A stretch of DNA of 64,000 nucleotides. Source: Ornithodoros turicata. Its lineage: Eukaryota > Arthropoda > Arachnida > Ixodida > Argasidae. Under the pieces are notes generated by a model, which saw nothing but the letters and a program-made list of their open reading frames with translations, was not told where the DNA came from and did not search any database. The stretch lies in assembly GCF_037126465.1 (NCBI RefSeq), contig NC_088203.1:78650168-78714167 (forward strand), in the 5' to 3' direction. Positions 9,906-21,150 of this stretch are shown here, piece by piece. Each line of letters opens with the position of its first letter. The stretch's first letter is position 1. Position numbers and translations under genes: made by a program.

Positions 9906-10636
9906 GAGGGGATACGAGTGAGGCGGCATCTCCGATTCACGATTTTTTCGCTCGTAGATGGCGCCACACGAACATACGGGTCTCAGCCTGGAGGAAGCTG
10001 TAACCATTACCCTTAGTACAAATAACTCACTCCTCCGCATGATTGTGTAGTCCCAAAAACACGTGTGACCTCCTTGACTATTGAGATGCAGGGACCTCAC
10101 GTCATGTTTGGGTTGCCAAGGTCAACTCAGCTACAAAGAAAGAAGGAGGTCCCGACGAAAGCCAATTCTTCCCTTTTGTCCCTTTGTGGACTGCATCTGG
10201 TGACTTCTTGATGTTATGCTATCTTAGCTTGTCTGACTTTCTGGACGCAGCGCGGAGTCCAAGTGTTATATTTCGTTGGCCCTCGCTTATTTATATTCAC
10301 CTGCTGATTTTTCTTTGGCGCCGAGTTCTCACACTAGAACATTTTGCGGACGCATTTTGTATTTAACTGACTATTCTGATTTAGTGTATTTACCTTGCGT
10401 CTGTGTGCAAGTGAATCTAAATTTATTTGTCGCTACAAACATTAACCGAATAAGTCCTCCGAAACCTAGGCAAGATAAGCCGTGCAGCAGACCTTTGCAT
10501 TTTGTCTTCTTTATTTGTTTTTTTTTTCTCAGACAGCGTGGATGTGCAGAGATCCAAGACTGCAGATGCATACTCTAAATGAGGGGAACTAATGTTTTGA
10601 TTGTAGATGGGTAGAAATCCAACGAACCGGTAGAGA
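9906..10636. other. No gene recognised
   Basis: Short frames exist on both strands but none resembles a known protein. An AGATGGCGCCA word, close to the insect CTCF consensus, is at about 9956-9966. Confidence 0.5.
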
Positions 10637-10768
10637 TGTAGGAAGGGAGTTGCCTCAGGACAGAAGCCACCGATATTTCGAAGAGAGACTGTTGAAGAAG
10701 AACAGTCTCTGCAGAACAGTCTCTGTTCGAAATATCGGCGGCTTCTGTCCTGAGGCAACTCCCTTCCT
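10637..10768. repeat. Near-perfect 54-bp-arm hairpin
   Basis: The left arm starts AGGAAGGGAGTTGCCTCAGG and runs through AAGCCACCGATATTTCGAA. The right arm is its complement with about two mismatches, ending CTGAGGCAACTCCCTTCCT. Between them AGACTGTT and AACAGTCT extend the pairing, leaving a loop of roughly 10-20 bases. It is immediately followed by a retroposon-like piece (10774-10832). Confidence 0.8.
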
Positions 10769-10773
10769 AATGT

Positions 10774-10832
10774 TTTGATTGATTGATTTGTAAAAGAAAA
10801 AAATTGAGATGTTAGTCCCGAGCCACTCGGAA
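10774..10832 (-). repeat. Retroposon 3' end with (GATT)n-type tail
   Basis: TGATTGATTGATTTGTAAAAG followed by AGATGTTAGTC and CGAGCCACTCGG recurs almost unchanged at 24600-24651. Related heads occur at 58110 and 63563. The simple repeat at the left marks the 3' end of a minus-strand retroposon. The region from here to 11265 holds no recognisable gene. Confidence 0.5.
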
Positions 10833-11275
10833 CCAATGCTTTATATGCTGTTAATTTAATAGGTTTTGTTGTACCATTGAGAAATATCCTTTTTATAGTT
10901 TCCACAGACGAGCGGCTTTCGCACACATATGGATATCCGATTTCAGAACATTCCCCTTTAAATTTGTCGCCAGCAATGAGAAGGGTGCCCAGAAGAAGCA
11001 CAGACTGTCGGCTGCTCCCAACGTCGGGCCATATTCTTCAATATGTGTAATTCGTCGGATTATACCCTCTTTTCTGTTCAGCTGTGTTGTTCGTAAATGA
11101 CAAAGGTCTTAAAATAACCAGTGGCCTCCCCTCTTCGGCTGAACAAAGCAAACAAATAAATAAAAAAGCAGAGAACACTGATTGCCTGCACCGTATGCTC
11201 GAATCAAAACTTACGAAAAAACAGGTGCGTACGACGCACTCCACGGAGCTTTGAACTCCTTTCAAAACTAATGCC

Positions 11276-12780
11276 TTTCCAACAAACGGCGTCGATCAAA
11301 CGGCATTCGACCAAACGATTTTCGATGAAATGGGCGGACACCCAGTTTTAGTTTATTAAATGTCCCCGGAAAAAATGTCCCCGGAAGAAATGTCCCCTGA
11401 GGAAAATTCACTTTTGGCACGCGTGGACTGGTTGACTTCGGACGTTGACTTTTTACCATATAGGACGGTGTGAATGTTTGCACCGAAGCGAGTAATCGTA
11501 TATCCTATTCCATTTCCTAATCAAATATGGAATTCAATGTTCGAATTCCACATCGAATTGATGCTTCTACTAAACTGAATATATTTGAAGAGACTCGGCA
11601 CATGGAGAACACACACAAAAAAAGAGTAAGCGCTATACTTACGCATACATATATGTACCGTACATGTTTGTATTCCAATATACGTTGTATATGTATCCAA
11701 TTACGGTTATTCAACGAGTTGCTTAATTTATTCGTATACAATTCCATTTTAAAATGACTATTCAGTATTCACACATAGCATTTCTTTGCCTAGGTAGTCG
11801 CTGTGCGTCAGTTTTGGTGAATTTATTTATTGTGTCTTGCAACAATGCGGCCTGTACAGTCATGGGGCTCCCGAGATGTGATACCGCTAGACATATTGAA
11901 ATATATTTTTGTCTGTCAATTTTGTTGCTTTCGCCCCGCATTTTATTTTCCTCTTTACACATCACCGTGCACGTCGGTCTGCACACTTCTAAAAAAGAAC
12001 TTGACATGCTCCTGGTCAATCCGAATGACGTCTTCTCTCCTGATTTGTTGAAACTGGACGGCGGACACTTCACATTTGTGCTGATTAGTGGAGAAAATGT
12101 TAGCGCTAAATGTGTTAGCGCTGCGAAGGAACTATTGCTGTACGCGATGTACAGGCGTGGACAGAGGACAGCAGGAGGGAGGGTGACAGGGGGTTAGTAT
12201 GCGTCCTGGGCCGACTTCAGGGCTAAGTGAGCCGACATTCATCAGGAAAGTCCGACGGAAAACCCAGGGAAACCCTCAGAGAGCACACCTGGTGACAGGA
12301 TTCGAACCTGTGTCACGTTGTATCAACGAACGTGAAATTGATTGCGGTGTATTCTCTACGAGAAATCGCAAGTGAAAGTAGGTCGAGCTTTCAAAGTAAA
12401 AACCCTTAGTAGGTGGTTAGGAATTTTAGTATTTATTTTGAGCCGGAGGACATGAAAACCTGCAATATCGCAACCGGGAATTTCGCAAAAATTTCACGCG
12501 TACCAAGAGTGGATGTTTCTCGAGGAGACATTTTTTCCGGGGGACATATTTTTCAGGGGACATTTCTTCCGGGAACATTTTTTCCGGGAACTTTTTTTCC
12601 GGTTCCCTTACAACATACATGTATCCTTCGAAACCTAGACAAGATATCAGGAGGTCGAAACTTAAAAGGCCGAAAAATTAAAACATCGAACGATCAGAAG
12701 GCTGAGAATTCAGAAAACCGAACTATCAGCAGGCCGGAAAGCCAGAAAACCGAATTACCGTAAGGTCGAAAAGTAAGGAA
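11276..12780. mobile_element. Fold-back element with iterated short end units
   Basis: On the left, about three copies of a unit like AAATGTCCCCGGAAGA lie at 11365-11405. On the right, about five inverted copies (GGGACATTTCTTCCGGG and variants) lie at 12527-12602. Outside these, degenerate units such as CGATCAAACGG and CGACCAAACG (left) and GGTCGAAAA and GGCCGAAAA (right) continue the same style. No flanking duplication could be fixed. Inside lies a SINE-like segment at about 12150-12315. Confidence 0.5.
12150..12315 (-). repeat. tRNA-related SINE, truncated
   Basis: Read on the minus strand, a pol III B-box-like word (GGTTCGAATCC, at about 12292-12302) is followed by a body with CCCTGGGTTTTCC, AATGTCGGCTCA and GGCCCAGGACGCA. 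The same body occurs in plus orientation at 50020-50165 and in part at 42050-42190 and 44540-44660. The A box end is missing. Confidence 0.65.
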
Positions 12781-14522
12781 GCCAAGATACGGAAATTGTT
12801 ATTCCAACTGCGATAAAAAATGAGCTCTACAAAGTAAATAGGATAGAATTGTTGAGAATTAATACAGGGAATAAATCGTTTCATCAAACTTCCCTTTAGA
12901 TAACGTACTTTCGATCACTTAGGCAGAAAACGAAGAGTAAAAGTAGAGATGACTGTGTTATTGCAAGTGTTTATTGTACACGACGACAATCACGTTCGGG
13001 TTGCCAAATATATAGAGCGACACCATCTCCTCTAAAATTCATTGAGTGGGTAGTACAAGTCATTCACTGGCAATCACCCACCAGGCACTTTCTTTTTGTA
13101 AACATGTCCCCAAGAGTCTAAGCAGCTAAGACGCTCAGACTTGCAAATGCAGGTTGCAGTACATCAGTGCAAATAGTGTTCCGTGAATTTTGGGAGCAAG
13201 CCTTTTTTTTTTTCAGAACTTGCTATTTTTTGAGTCGATATACCCAATAAGCACCCTTCTTTTGGGTGTAATATGTGACACCCCTGTTACACCCATCATT
13301 GGACCCCGAACCCGAAAACTGGGAAGACTGAACTATCGAAAGCCAGAGGCCACCAAGAAAGGAAAAATATATATTCGAAAAGTTACATCTGCTACATCAG
13401 GTAGATCCACAACGCTGTGCTCAGGACAGGCATTGGGAATTAATGTGCTAAATGCTTTTTATGCATTTAAAATAACTTTGTATGACCTTGTCCAGCGCAT
13501 GCCACTTTTTGGCAAAATCCCTCGTGTACTGGGGTTGATCTTACAGCTGTGGATAGAGAAAGAGCTTCTTTTGAAAAAGTTCTGTTAAAAAGTGAATTTC
13601 TACGTGGAGTCTTTTTCAACGTTTTATTCATAAATTATTTATTTCGCAGGCATCCTCTTGGAATTCCTTATTTTTCGGCCTTTCCATAATCCAGTCTTTG
13701 ACTGTTTGATGTTACCTCATAAAAAAAAAGAAAAAAAAACTGTCTTCTGTCAACACATCGGGAGAGCGAATGATAACACCACTCGGTCTCACTGTGCCTC
13801 ACCTCCCCTAACCCTACCGTTCTTTTTACGTGCATGCGATGCGAGACGAATATTGTGTGGCTGTGTAGCAAAGCTTTCCTGGTCTATGCCGCCTATTCTC
13901 CCTATTCTCACTCAAGGCCTTCCCATTATTTTGCGACGACCTACTCAACGTGGATCTCTTCAGACAGGTTTCACGACCTCAATTTCGCGCTTCCGCTGCC
14001 GGGGAAACCCCTTCTGGGATAGGGTGCCAGAACAGTGACTGCATTCCGCGGAACGATATGAAGTTCTCTTCTGACCAGCAATGTGGCGCTACTGTACGAT
14101 GGCAAGACGGGGCAGTTCACGGAGCCGTACATACCTTAAGTTTTTTCAATATTGTGAACAACCGGAGGCATGGACAGACATGACATGGACACGTAAATAT
14201 TCAAGAAAGAATTCCGCGTAAATGCTACTGATTACATTTCACATATGTGCTACAGTAAACGAGCTACGAACTTCCAAAAGCGAGAGACCGAACTTATAAT
14301 TTTTTTGCAGCTTTCGTAAGGTTTTTAAAAACTTCTGGAAAAAAAATTGCAAATGTCTCCAATGCGAATTTTTTGAAATTCTAAAATCTATCGAACAAGG
14401 CCATTTTGGTCCAAATCGGTACAGTATTAGCTGCAAAAGATCGCATTGTTTCGCCCATAGAGAATACATGGGGCCGCCGGAGGTCGTATCCCCTCTTAAG
14501 TACTAGCCTAACTACTCTAATG
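12781..14522. other. No gene recognised
   Basis: The stretch is AT-rich with homopolymer runs. Several frames of up to 132 codons (for example 13190-13588 +) show no motif I recognise and are judged non-coding. Confidence 0.5.
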
Positions 14523-16232
14523 CAGTGTTGTACATTACCGTATTCGCTACTTTTTTTCGGTAGCGGAGTAGCGATCGCGCTACATTTTAAATTGGGAACG
14601 GAAAGCGTATATCCGATACAAATACGGGTAGTGACGGACACTTTCTCCGCTTCCGCTACCGCCACTTTTCGTAATATGGAAGGCGTGGAACACAGAGAAA
14701 AAGTGAGATAACGATGACGCAGTGTTTCTTGTTATTCCTTTTGGTTACTGATCAGCAAACTGATGTGACAATCTTCCTCAATTTCACTACCTTTCATAAG
14801 CTAAAGGCAATTGAATAGTTAGGAATGTAATTTGGGTTATTCTGTACGTTTTCTAACTTTTTAGCTCACATTTGCGAAACACAAACAGGTATGTATAACG
14901 TACTGTATAATATTGGCCACGAAGCTAGTTTCTGTCATGTAATCAGTTGCAGAACTAGTGTGACCGTGTTGATAGCCCATTTAAAACTGTGTTTTACTGC
15001 TCGGAGCAGATAAACAAAGCATTGTTTCTTTTGGAAAAGGAGTGCAGAAATATACCTGAAACACAATGACATATCGCTATAACCATTCATTGCACTCGAA
15101 ACGTACCACCAACTTTGGTTTAAAGTAGCACAGAAGTCATTTTTAACACCCAGTTTTCTTCCTATAAAACTGTTAAGTTTGCCAGTAAGATGCACCATGC
15201 GAAGTAATTTACACCACAGAGTCATAATTATCGCAGAAATTGAATTTAAAATACGCCGCAAAAAGCGACCGTGCGCAACGGTGGTGAAGAGCAGTGCCAG
15301 CATGTGATCTGCCTGGAACCTCGCGCTGACGCTATAAGGAGAACGCTCGCTGATTGGCCTAGAGAAACTTGTCTGCTACTCCGCTGTCGTCTGCTACTCG
15401 GCTGTTCGGGGTTCTGATAAAGCCTTTCCCCTTGCTCGGTAATGCTTCGGCCGCTCCTTCTATCCCAAATTCTCCGGGAAAACTGGCAAAACAGGTTTAC
15501 GGCGGCAAAGGGACAATGCGCTGACCCCCACTGACCAGCAAACCAGAACGAGTCTCCTTATGCCGTCATCGGTGACGTGCCATCATACCTCCTCATCCTC
15601 GTTATAGCTGGAGTGGCGAGTTAAGGGTGAAGGCGCGGAGTGTTTATGTGAGTTTTTTTCTGGGAAACAAATTGCACACATCAATACCTTTCGCGCTATT
15701 CGGTATAATGACACAAACACTTTCATCAGATGTCTTAATCTGAAATTTTTTTGGATGGCCCTCTGTACTCCTTTAAGGTGTTGTGCCCCAGGTGAAGCGC
15801 TTTTGGCGAGATATAATTCTCTAAGCTTGCACAGATTACCGAATGCGGTCCAGTTATTTTCTCACATTCCATACGTTACACTGTGGGTATATGAGCCACA
15901 CAAAATGAATAATGTAATATTATTCTGGAGTCTGTGTACGCCAACATGCTTATCAATGCTCTCTGCACACTTACTTGGTGGCGCTAAATAGGCGATTACC
16001 CTTCCAAGCAATTGATTGTTGACAGCGTTTGACATGTTCAAGGAAAAGCTACATTATGTTTTTTTCCTCTCTCTAAAGGTTTCTTTATGGAGCTAATCTC
16101 ACACGGGTGATTCTTCCTGAGGAACTCATGCTCCCGGAAAAAGCCCATGAAACGCAGATTTTCGTATAGTCAAACGCTTTGTAAGAGAAGCCGTCGTGCG
16201 TAAGGGAAACTGGGGGTAGGCAACAACATTAA

Positions 16233-16746
16233 GGCCCGGTTTCACCAACGCCGATTAATATTTGAACCGAGATCAACTAACTTGAATTTAACGGTTAACT
16301 CTGCTTCACTAAAGGGAGTTATTGTCACTGAAGCGGTCTTATGTCACCAACTAATGTTTAAGAAGGACTTGAGTGTTAACTTCAAGTTTTAGCAACCCTT
16401 GATCGCGGTTTAAAATTAACCAGTTTTCGTGAACCGGGGGGGGGGGATATCTTTAATGCTGATCAAAATAGAAAAAAAGAAGGGAAGGGTTAACCATGAT
16501 GTAGGCTTGCTATTCCCAAAAGAAAAACAATAGGAAGATGACGCAGCAGAGACACAGAAAATTAAGAAGAAATACAGGAAAAGACAGCTCCTTCATTAAT
16601 CGTTGTTCAGACAGTCATGTAGGAGGTATCAGAGTGTACCCAAGAGTTTAGCTTCCCGAAGGAATCGTGTCAGCACAGACGTGAGCTCAGTGTGCTCAGT
16701 TGGGCCAAGTAGCACCGCCTTGAGAAAGCCTCGGTGAAACCGAGCC
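16233..16746. mobile_element. PIF/Harbinger-type MITE with TAA duplication
   Basis: The left end GGCCCGGTTTCACCAACGCC and the right end GGTGAAACCGAGCC are inverted copies, flanked by TAA at 16230-16232 and 16747-16749. Inner words such as GAACCGAGATCAA and TTGATCGCGG also pair. GGCCCGGTTTCAC ends with TWA duplications are typical of PIF/Harbinger. A retroposon occupies its right half. A minus-strand partial copy is at about 36400-36560. Confidence 0.75.
16437..16733 (-). mobile_element. Retroposon with poly(C) 3' tail inside the Harbinger MITE
   Basis: A run of G begins where the MITE text GTGAACCG ends (16429-16436). The MITE resumes with GTGAAACCG at 16734-16742, an imperfect target duplication. 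On the minus strand the insert ends AAAGATAT followed by poly(C), not poly(A). Its 3' region shares the AGCAAGCC and GGTTAACCCTTCCC words with the other poly(C)-tailed copies in this window. Confidence 0.65.
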
Positions 16747-17270
16747 TAAGTCGTAATTTCTGTGAGACCTAAGTTTTGGTGCAGTATGCCAACAGCACTA
16801 CGTTGGCACTGCCGAGAGCAAACAATATGCCATTAGTTTGATCTTTTCACCTCCTGGTAGTCACTTATTGAGGGCTCGACCAATGGTCATTTATGATGGC
16901 AGTTGCGCCACGTGATAACAGGGATAACTGATGAATCCGTCGACAGGAAGCAGACGGCAGAGTTTAAGGTTGAGATCCGCGGATATCTGGGACAAAATAC
17001 TGTCATTGCAGGAAAACCGCCTTGTTTTCAAACATTCTGACAGCAAATATTATCAAATGCACACGTGCGCTATGCGAAGTAAATTATGTCTTAAATACGC
17101 ATAATCTCAAGGTCACGATCAATGTGGAATAATATATATTGGCTTAAGCAGTGGTATGTTTTATACTGTATGTGAAGGAACTTAAATAATGCACCGTCTT
17201 TAGACACTTTTGACATCGATATGCCTATATACGGTAATGTATTGCATAGAGTAGTACAGTAGCGGATAAG

Positions 17271-18485
17271 TAGTGTTGTTCGTTTTCCGGTTAAACCCGA
17301 TTTTTCACGATAGTTACCTCCCGAACAAGTTTTCATGAATTCTGGTAAAACCCGATCTCTACCCGAAATCCTTGCGGTCCCTCAACTTGTCGTTGTATAG
17401 GTAAACCGTCGGAAAGGTCAATCATAATATCAGCAAAGACAGCTATTTGCAGGGTCATTTGGATTTAATCCACATGGATTTTATCCGGTGGATTTTTTTG
17501 GATTTTATCTACACAATTTTATCCGGATTTTTTAGAGATTTTCTTCAGATTTGATGTGAAAGACAATCTGAATTCAACGTCACACAGAAAACTCCCGGTT
17601 TATTTTCTTGTAGTGTTGGCTGTTTGCAAAAGCCCAGGTACGCGCACATTAGTTGTTAACTTTTTAACTTTACTTTTTTAACTTATAACTTTTCAGATTT
17701 AACTTTTTCCCGCTTTCTTCAACTTCTGCCCATTCAGGGAGAGTTTATTCCGCCTCCTAAAGGCACTGGTAACTGAAGTGCGTCGAAACACGACAGCTAA
17801 TCCAGGCGTGTAGGATCCAGACCATTCAACCACGCGTGCCTGGGGGTGGGGGTGGGTATCGTTTATCTAAAGAAATAAAAAAATAAGAAAGAGAGGGCGG
17901 TCTGTCTGCCGAGAACTCCACTTTTCGGAAAACGATAGAAACTGATACAGCGTTGCTGGGACAGGCAGTTCCGTAAACAGAAACTATGAGAGGTCACCCG
18001 AAATCAAGAACAACAAAGCACATTTGTTTTTACTCTGTGTCACATTTCTAGCCTCGTATATATTATCCAAAAATATCAAAAAATATACGGTTTTATCCAA
18101 AAAAGTCCACTGGAGAGGATCTTTTTAAAAATATCCGGATTTTTTTCAACCCCGGATATTTGTGACAACCTATTTGCCCTCCTTTTATAATCCCCCCCTC
18201 CCCCTGCAGGAGAAAAAAGACAAGCTTTTGTGGAGCTCGGACAATTGGCTGAATACCGCGGTCATTCACTGCCCCAGTTCCGAGCGGAAATATCAAGATT
18301 CTTTTTTCTCGTCCCAGTGTCACAGCAGTGACTTGTTTCATGTGCCTTTCGTTTCACAAATTCCCCGATGACGTATCAAACAGCGATCGTAGCGCCCGAT
18401 TTCTCCCCGAGTTCTCGTGTGGAATAGAACCGATTGCCTCCTCCCGAATTTGAAAAGTCATAAAACCCGAAACCAAAGAACCCTA
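17271..18485. mobile_element. hAT-type MITE, copy 2, itself interrupted
   Basis: It is the same family as 7854-8542 but in reverse orientation: AACCCGATTTTTCACGATAG, CTACCCGAAATCC and AAAACCCGAAACC all match the complement of copy 1. It is flanked by CGGATAAG (17263-17270) and TGGATAAG (18486-18493), an 8-bp duplication with one change. Without the nested insertion it is about 520 bp. Confidence 0.85.
17460..18154. mobile_element. Inner hAT-type element nested in copy 2
   Basis: The insertion point is seen by comparison with 7854-8542, which reads AGCTATTTGTGACAAC in complement without a gap. Here GCTATTTG (17452-17459) precedes and GATATTTG (18155-18162) follows, an 8-bp duplication with one mismatch. 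The ends CAGGGTCATTTGGAT and CGGGGTTGAAAAAAATCC (complement) are related. The rich ATCCGGATTTT words at both ends also pair. Confidence 0.75.
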
Positions 18486-19304
18486 TGGATAAGTAGCGGA
18501 ATAGTATTTACGTTACTTTTACTTGGTAGCGGTAGCAGCAGAGTTCGAGGTGACTCGTTACAAGTAACTCGTTACTGTAACTAAGTTCCTTTTTTTTGGT
18601 AGCTTGTAACTTAACTCGGTACTTTTGCGCCGCGGTAACTTTCAGAGGAACTCATTCCTTTTTCAGGTAACTTTGCCAGAGTAACTTATGTTAAGTTCCA
18701 AGTTACTTTTAACTCGCTTTTCACTCACGTCCACATATTTTCTTGCTTTCGCTCCCGTTCCTTCGTGGCATTTTTTGCCATAAAACCTGATATTCAATCA
18801 ATGACAGTATTTTATTCAGGAAGTAAGAGCCGCTGCCATTGAAATTAAGCTGAACCATTGTGCGCCCACAGGGAGCAAGATGCAAAGCGTTCGAATAGAC
18901 CTCTACCAGAGAAACGTCATCATGGCATTGATAGACAGATGAAACCGAAACATATCGGAAGGAGAGGGCTTGCTTCCATGAACGGGCACTTGTTCGCTGC
19001 CTCCCACTGAAAGAAAAGCAGGACCGAGGGTCGCGTCCCTTTAAAGGACCATATCGTAATCCCCTCAAGACCGTGGCTTTCGGGCGCGACCTTGTTCACC
19101 TCTAGCTTCGAGCGTAGTTCAATTCTACCAAATTTGTGGCGCTGTCGAACACTATGACGCCATTTGTTTACAAACAGGGAGATGTCTATTGTTGGACATA
19201 AACGAAAACGAGGTAAGCGTGTTGCACTCCTCCGCAGGCAACTCAAGGTGTACCTCAACTGCTCAGGCGCGCTGCACCTGCGTAATGCTATTTTGTATCC
19301 GAAG

Positions 19305-20232
19305 TAGGGTTGTCAATCGGGATATCCCGAATTCCGAAATCCCGGGATCCCGCCCAATTTTTGACGTCCCGAAGTCCCGCGATCTCTTCCGGAATATCCC
19401 GGGATTTTCGTGAGAGCAAATATGAATCAAAGACCAAACACCTGCAGGCCATCAGGCACAGACTCACCCCTTAGTAAGGAAATATCACTTTTTATGACTT
19501 GAGAGGCAGAGGACTGCTGCCTACGCGTGGGTATAGATATCTGCTGACTGTCGTTTCTTCTAGCGCAGAAGCTGAAGGGACCTTCAGTTTGGCAGCCAGT
19601 ATTTTCACAAAATTTCGCTCCGAACTGGGAGACACCACCCTCGACGCTCTGTGCTTTCTCAGGTCGTGTGTCAATCATTGTACAATGTGATAAGCACGCA
19701 GCGACGGTGTTGTAAACTGTTTGGTGTTTCGTTTCTTTCCATTAGTCTTTTTTGTTGCTGTTACACAGTGGAATATTAGACAGTTTGAAGAAATTATTAA
19801 GGAATATTTCCTGTGACCTCAAGTGTTGCGGAACCCGCCTTCTTTTCACGTGCAACAGTGAAATGCACATGAATAGAAAAGGAGTCGCATTGTCATAGCA
19901 GAAAAATAAATAAATAAATGAAATGTAAGCATTTCGTCGGCACCATTTTACCAATGGGGTTACACTGCGAATTTTCGAATACCTTCCTTCAGGAAAAGGT
20001 AGAATTGACAGAGCGCACATGAACTGCGCACAACACGCCGATATAGTCACTTGAGATAAATGGACTTGGTTAGATAATGCCGGGTTAGATAATTCTGGCC
20101 CGCGCAGGACTATACTTGGAAGCACCATCTGAACTGTCACAATCCTGAAATCCCGTCACAGGATCCCGGGATTGACAGCAAAAAATCCTGAAATCCCGGG
20201 ACTGCAAAAATGGCTCGGGATTGACAACCCTA
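19305..20232 (+). mobile_element. hAT element remnant with TAGGGTTGTCAATC ends
   Basis: The ends TAGGGTTGTCAATCGGGAT and the complement of CTCGGGATTGACAACCCTA are inverted. The flanks are ATCCGAAG (19297-19304) and GCCCGAAG (20233-20240), 6 of 8 equal. It still carries the transposase C-terminal piece at 19520-19690, which ties this end type to the hAT superfamily. Confidence 0.8.
19499..19690 (+). pseudogene. hAT transposase C-terminal dimerisation segment
   Basis: The frame contains SSSAEAEGTFSLAASIFTKF followed by RSELGDTTLDALCFLRSC. This is the conserved hAT family C-terminal dimerisation region (usual form S.AE.ER.FS..G......R..L......L..L...). The arginine usual after AE.E is replaced by glycine. 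Only about 45 residues are legible, and the DDE catalytic core and BED zinc finger are gone. The fragment lies inside a 928-bp element bounded by inverted repeats, so it is the relic of an internally deleted autonomous copy. It cannot be functional alone. Confidence 0.8.
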
Positions 20233-20507
20233 GCCCGAAGTAACTTGGAAATAACTCGTTCTTTTTGTAAAGTAACTCAGTAACTGCGAGTGCATTTGAG
20301 GCTGAGGAACTTCGTTATTAACTTAGTTACCTTGCACACGGTAACTTAACTTGTAACGAGTTCTTTTTGACGGGTAACTTCTCAATCTATGAGTAGCAGT
20401 ATCGCGTTACTTTTTCAAATTTGTATTGCGCTACTGTTCTGTGGAATAGCGAGGAGCGGTATTTCGTTACTTATTTTTGGTAGCAGGTACAACACTGGGT
20501 GACCAGA

Positions 20508-20670
20508 CGCTTTTACGGTCGTGATCCCGCTGTCCCACGAGCTTGCTTGTGAGACGGCGTTTCGTCACGCTTTTGGCTGGAACGAACCCGAAACGGAAAA
20601 AAAGGCGTGGCTAATCAAGGCTCCCACACCACCCCGTCCCAACTTGTGTCTTCCGACTTCAACTACATGA
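20508..20670 (+). repeat. Repeat shared with 61595-61760
   Basis: The words GACGGCGTTTCGTC, CGCTGTCCCAC and GGAAAAAAAGGCGTGGC occur in the same order at 61610-61735 (GACGGTGTTTTGTCCC, CGCTGTCCCAC, GGAAAAAAAAGTGGC). The family is unassigned and non-coding. Confidence 0.5.
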
Positions 20671-20843
20671 CGTAACTACATGACGACAACATGACAACAA
20701 CAACTACATGACGTAACAAACGCGGAGGCTTCGGGCCTGAATATTGAGAAGCTCACGCTGTCCGGATACGCTGAGGCCGTGTAGAATAGGCAGGCTGTAC
20801 CGCAATGTGCCCAGAATCAACGCGGTGTGCACGTGACGGAGGG

Positions 20844-21150
20844 AGGGGGGATATGTTTATTGAAAAAAGAAAAGGAGGAAAGGTTAGTCAGGCGTAGGCG
20901 GACCTGCTATTCCTTCAAGAAAAACAGTGGTATCAAAAACAGTGGTATCTGTTTTTGCCCATGCTGCCAGCACGGGCAAAATGAGTTAAACACGAGAATA
21001 TTTTTTTTTTCTATAATCAAACTCAAACTCAAACATGAAACCCGAGACACAGACAACAACAACAACAATAAATGGAGAAGTGATGATGACACAGAGGAAA
21101 AGACAAGACTACACGATTTCCGTGTCTGGAGTTTCATGTTGTTGTTGGTT
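20844..21150 (-). repeat. Poly(C)-tailed retroposon 3' end
   Basis: A G-rich run followed by ATATGTTTATT (AATAAACATAT then poly(C) on the minus strand), then AGGTTAGTCAGGCG and GGACCTGCTATTCC, as in the other copies. A (CAA)n run at 21055-21070 marks a second retroposon end. No coding sequence. Confidence 0.55.

Larger units (their letters stand above)
18539..20391. mobile_element. hAT-type element rich in GTAACT words
   Basis: It is flanked by GGTAGCAG (18531-18538) and AGTAGCAG (20392-20399), 7 of 8 bases equal. The ends are CAGAGTTCGAG and CATAGATTGAG (complement), followed inward by long arms full of AACTCGTTAC and GTTACTTTT, as in many hAT MITEs. The middle is occupied by a further element at 19305-20232. 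Confidence 0.7.
14523..20497. mobile_element. Outermost shell of a hAT-type nest, bounds uncertain
   Basis: CAGTGTTGTACATTACCG at the left and the complement GGTACAACACTG at the right form an inverted pair, both followed inward by GGTAGCGG-type words. Everything between could be one element with later insertions. However, the 8 bases outside the two ends do not match, and an inverted copy of the left end lies at about 17228-17245, so two partial copies are equally possible. Its remaining sequence between 14680 and 17260 holds no gene. Confidence 0.4.

Noticed and set aside
10423..11001. 192-codon minus-strand frame
   Set aside because: It runs through the hairpin at 10637-10768 and a retroposon end; the residues reflect those repeats.
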